Shown here one piece after another: positions 63,120 to 64,000 of a stretch of 64,000 bases of DNA. Below the pieces are notes generated by a model, which worked only from the letters and a program-made list of their open reading frames with translations, ran no database searches and was not told where the DNA came from. Position 1 is the first letter of the stretch. Each line of letters opens with the position of its first letter. The translations under genes were made by a program, and so were the position numbers. The DNA is taken from contig JAKNDB010000018.1 in the NCBI GenBank assembly GCA_024305405.1, forward strand, positions 675,390 to 739,389, in the 5' to 3' direction. This stretch comes from Dirofilaria immitis (taxonomy: Eukaryota > Nematoda > Chromadorea > Rhabditida > Onchocercidae).

Positions 63120-63720
63120 ACGTCGCATAGTCCATTCTTATTTGATATAAAGATACTTTTAAACTGCGGATGAAAATTCTCCTTCACAAACGTTATGAAC
63201 ACATACCTAACATTATCAAATCATTTACTGTTTAATAGCGATGCGATTTTTTCTGTTACAGGATGTCGTCAATCTTTTTTAACCGTGGCAAAACTGAGGG
63301 TTTTCTATCTTTCAATGGTAGTACCTCAAACCTGGATAAGTAAATTTGATAATATAAACGAATGCATCAATTACAAGACAATAATATAAATTCAATGATA
63401 TCAATCAGACAATCTTAATGACGACAGCATAATTCAAAGGAAAAGGATTAAATAACGCCCGATATAGTTGTCAAACCGCCTCGTTGAAGCACATCTCCAT
63501 AATGACTTTGATATTCAGGGTCCTCTTCTTGTAGGTCTTGGATTCTGGATTTCTACGATTACAATAAAAAGCATCTTTGTTAGCGTTCATCGATACAATG
63601 AGCAAACAATTTTAGATTATATTTTAGATTGCACAGTAAATTTGTATGTACAACATATTGCCCAACAATATTAAATCAGAACAAAGGACTAATTCTCTGG
63701 TTCTCAGATTTCAACGACGC
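63120..63720 (-). mobile_element. LTR-like repeat with leader and C-terminal remnants
   Basis: Minus-strand order: decayed C-terminal block (63720-63669), LTR (63655-63324; TGTTGTACATAC... to ...CCAGGTTTGAGG) and leader block (63323-63240). Next to it, 63120-63235 on the plus strand matches the dispersed repeat at 51782-51890. The C-terminal block has stops in the expected frame, so this copy is dead. Met frames at 63195 and 63468 are inside the repeat and are not genes. Confidence 0.6.
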
Positions 63721-63759
63721 AGACATACCATTGCACAAGTTTATTTTTGTGCCATCTTT

Positions 63760-64000
63760 GTATTGCTTTATTTTTAGGCGTTGTTCCAGCTGTCCATGAG
63801 ATCATTTCAAAAGCTAAAATTTTGCTTCTGACTATAATTGTTTTATTTTATCGGATGTGCAACATCCGACTATGGAAGGCAAAATGATGCTGAAAAGGTT
63901 ATCCAAATCACTCCCAGTTCAATGAAACGTCTACGAGTGATAATAAAAAGTTTTGGCGGCGATAAGAAGAGATTTTTCTAAATTAGAATTTTTTCAAAAA
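63760..64000 (+). other. unassigned coding-like end of window
   Basis: After TTATTTTTAG (possible acceptor, 63777) two overlapping frames look coding-like: VVPAVHEIISKAKILL... and, one frame over, ATSDYGRQNDAEKVIQITPS, SSMKRLRVIIKSFGGDKKRF, then a stop at 63979. No family is recognised. It could be the edge of a further gene or another retroelement piece. Confidence 0.2.

Noticed and set aside
63195..63389. 64-residue plus-strand frame near the end
   Set aside because: Antisense to the LTR and leader of a retroelement copy.

Overview
The window is strongly AT-rich eukaryotic DNA: small exons, phased GT-AG introns from about 40 bp to several kb, long gene-poor stretches and no bacterial-type operons. 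The gene content points to a nematode: srx-like seven-helix chemoreceptors, an acylated nematode-type globin and BEL/Pao retroelements. Two decayed fragments of bacterial genes (mreB and rho) read like Wolbachia DNA that has entered the nuclear genome, so a filarial (Onchocercidae) nematode is the best guess. The species cannot be fixed by eye.

Layout. 1-13.5 kb: AT-rich DNA with microsatellites and one weak exon candidate. 13.5-25.1 kb (+): a five-exon globin-domain gene with an N-myristoylation-type start. It appears to lack both the CD1 Phe and the proximal F8 His, and its third intron holds a 5.8-kb array of 26-bp monomers with an inverted block inside. 25.8-26.7 kb: an inverted-repeat (MITE-like) element and a tRNA-Leu(AAG) on the minus strand. 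27.3-28.4 kb: two LTR-like repeats around a tiny internal remnant. 29.1-33.0 kb (-): a complete seven-exon SLC25 mitochondrial carrier. 35.8-38.5 kb (-): a PPPDE/DESI2-type isopeptidase with two possible C-termini. 41.4-41.65 kb (-): mreB relic. 42.2-43.0 kb (-): a small two-exon, two-helix membrane protein, unrecognised. 43.4-44.7 kb (-) and 51.9-54.3 kb (+): copies of the same retroelement family in opposite orientation, on either side of chemoreceptor gene A (47.1-49.5 kb, +). 54.6 kb: one relic exon of a third receptor. 54.85-55.93 kb: a tandem duplication whose two copies differ almost only in homopolymer lengths. 57.4-57.6 kb (-): rho relic. 58.3-60.6 kb (+): intact chemoreceptor gene B. 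63.3-63.7 kb: another LTR copy.

The genes do not form one pathway. The right half is a typical receptor-expansion neighbourhood: tandem receptors, pseudogenes, retroelements and organelle/endosymbiont-derived debris. Single-base homopolymer deficits interrupt the globin gene twice and receptor A once. In each case the splice phases, or the paralogue, show the frame that would be expected. Together with the duplication at 55 kb this suggests uncorrected long-read homopolymer errors more than true gene death.
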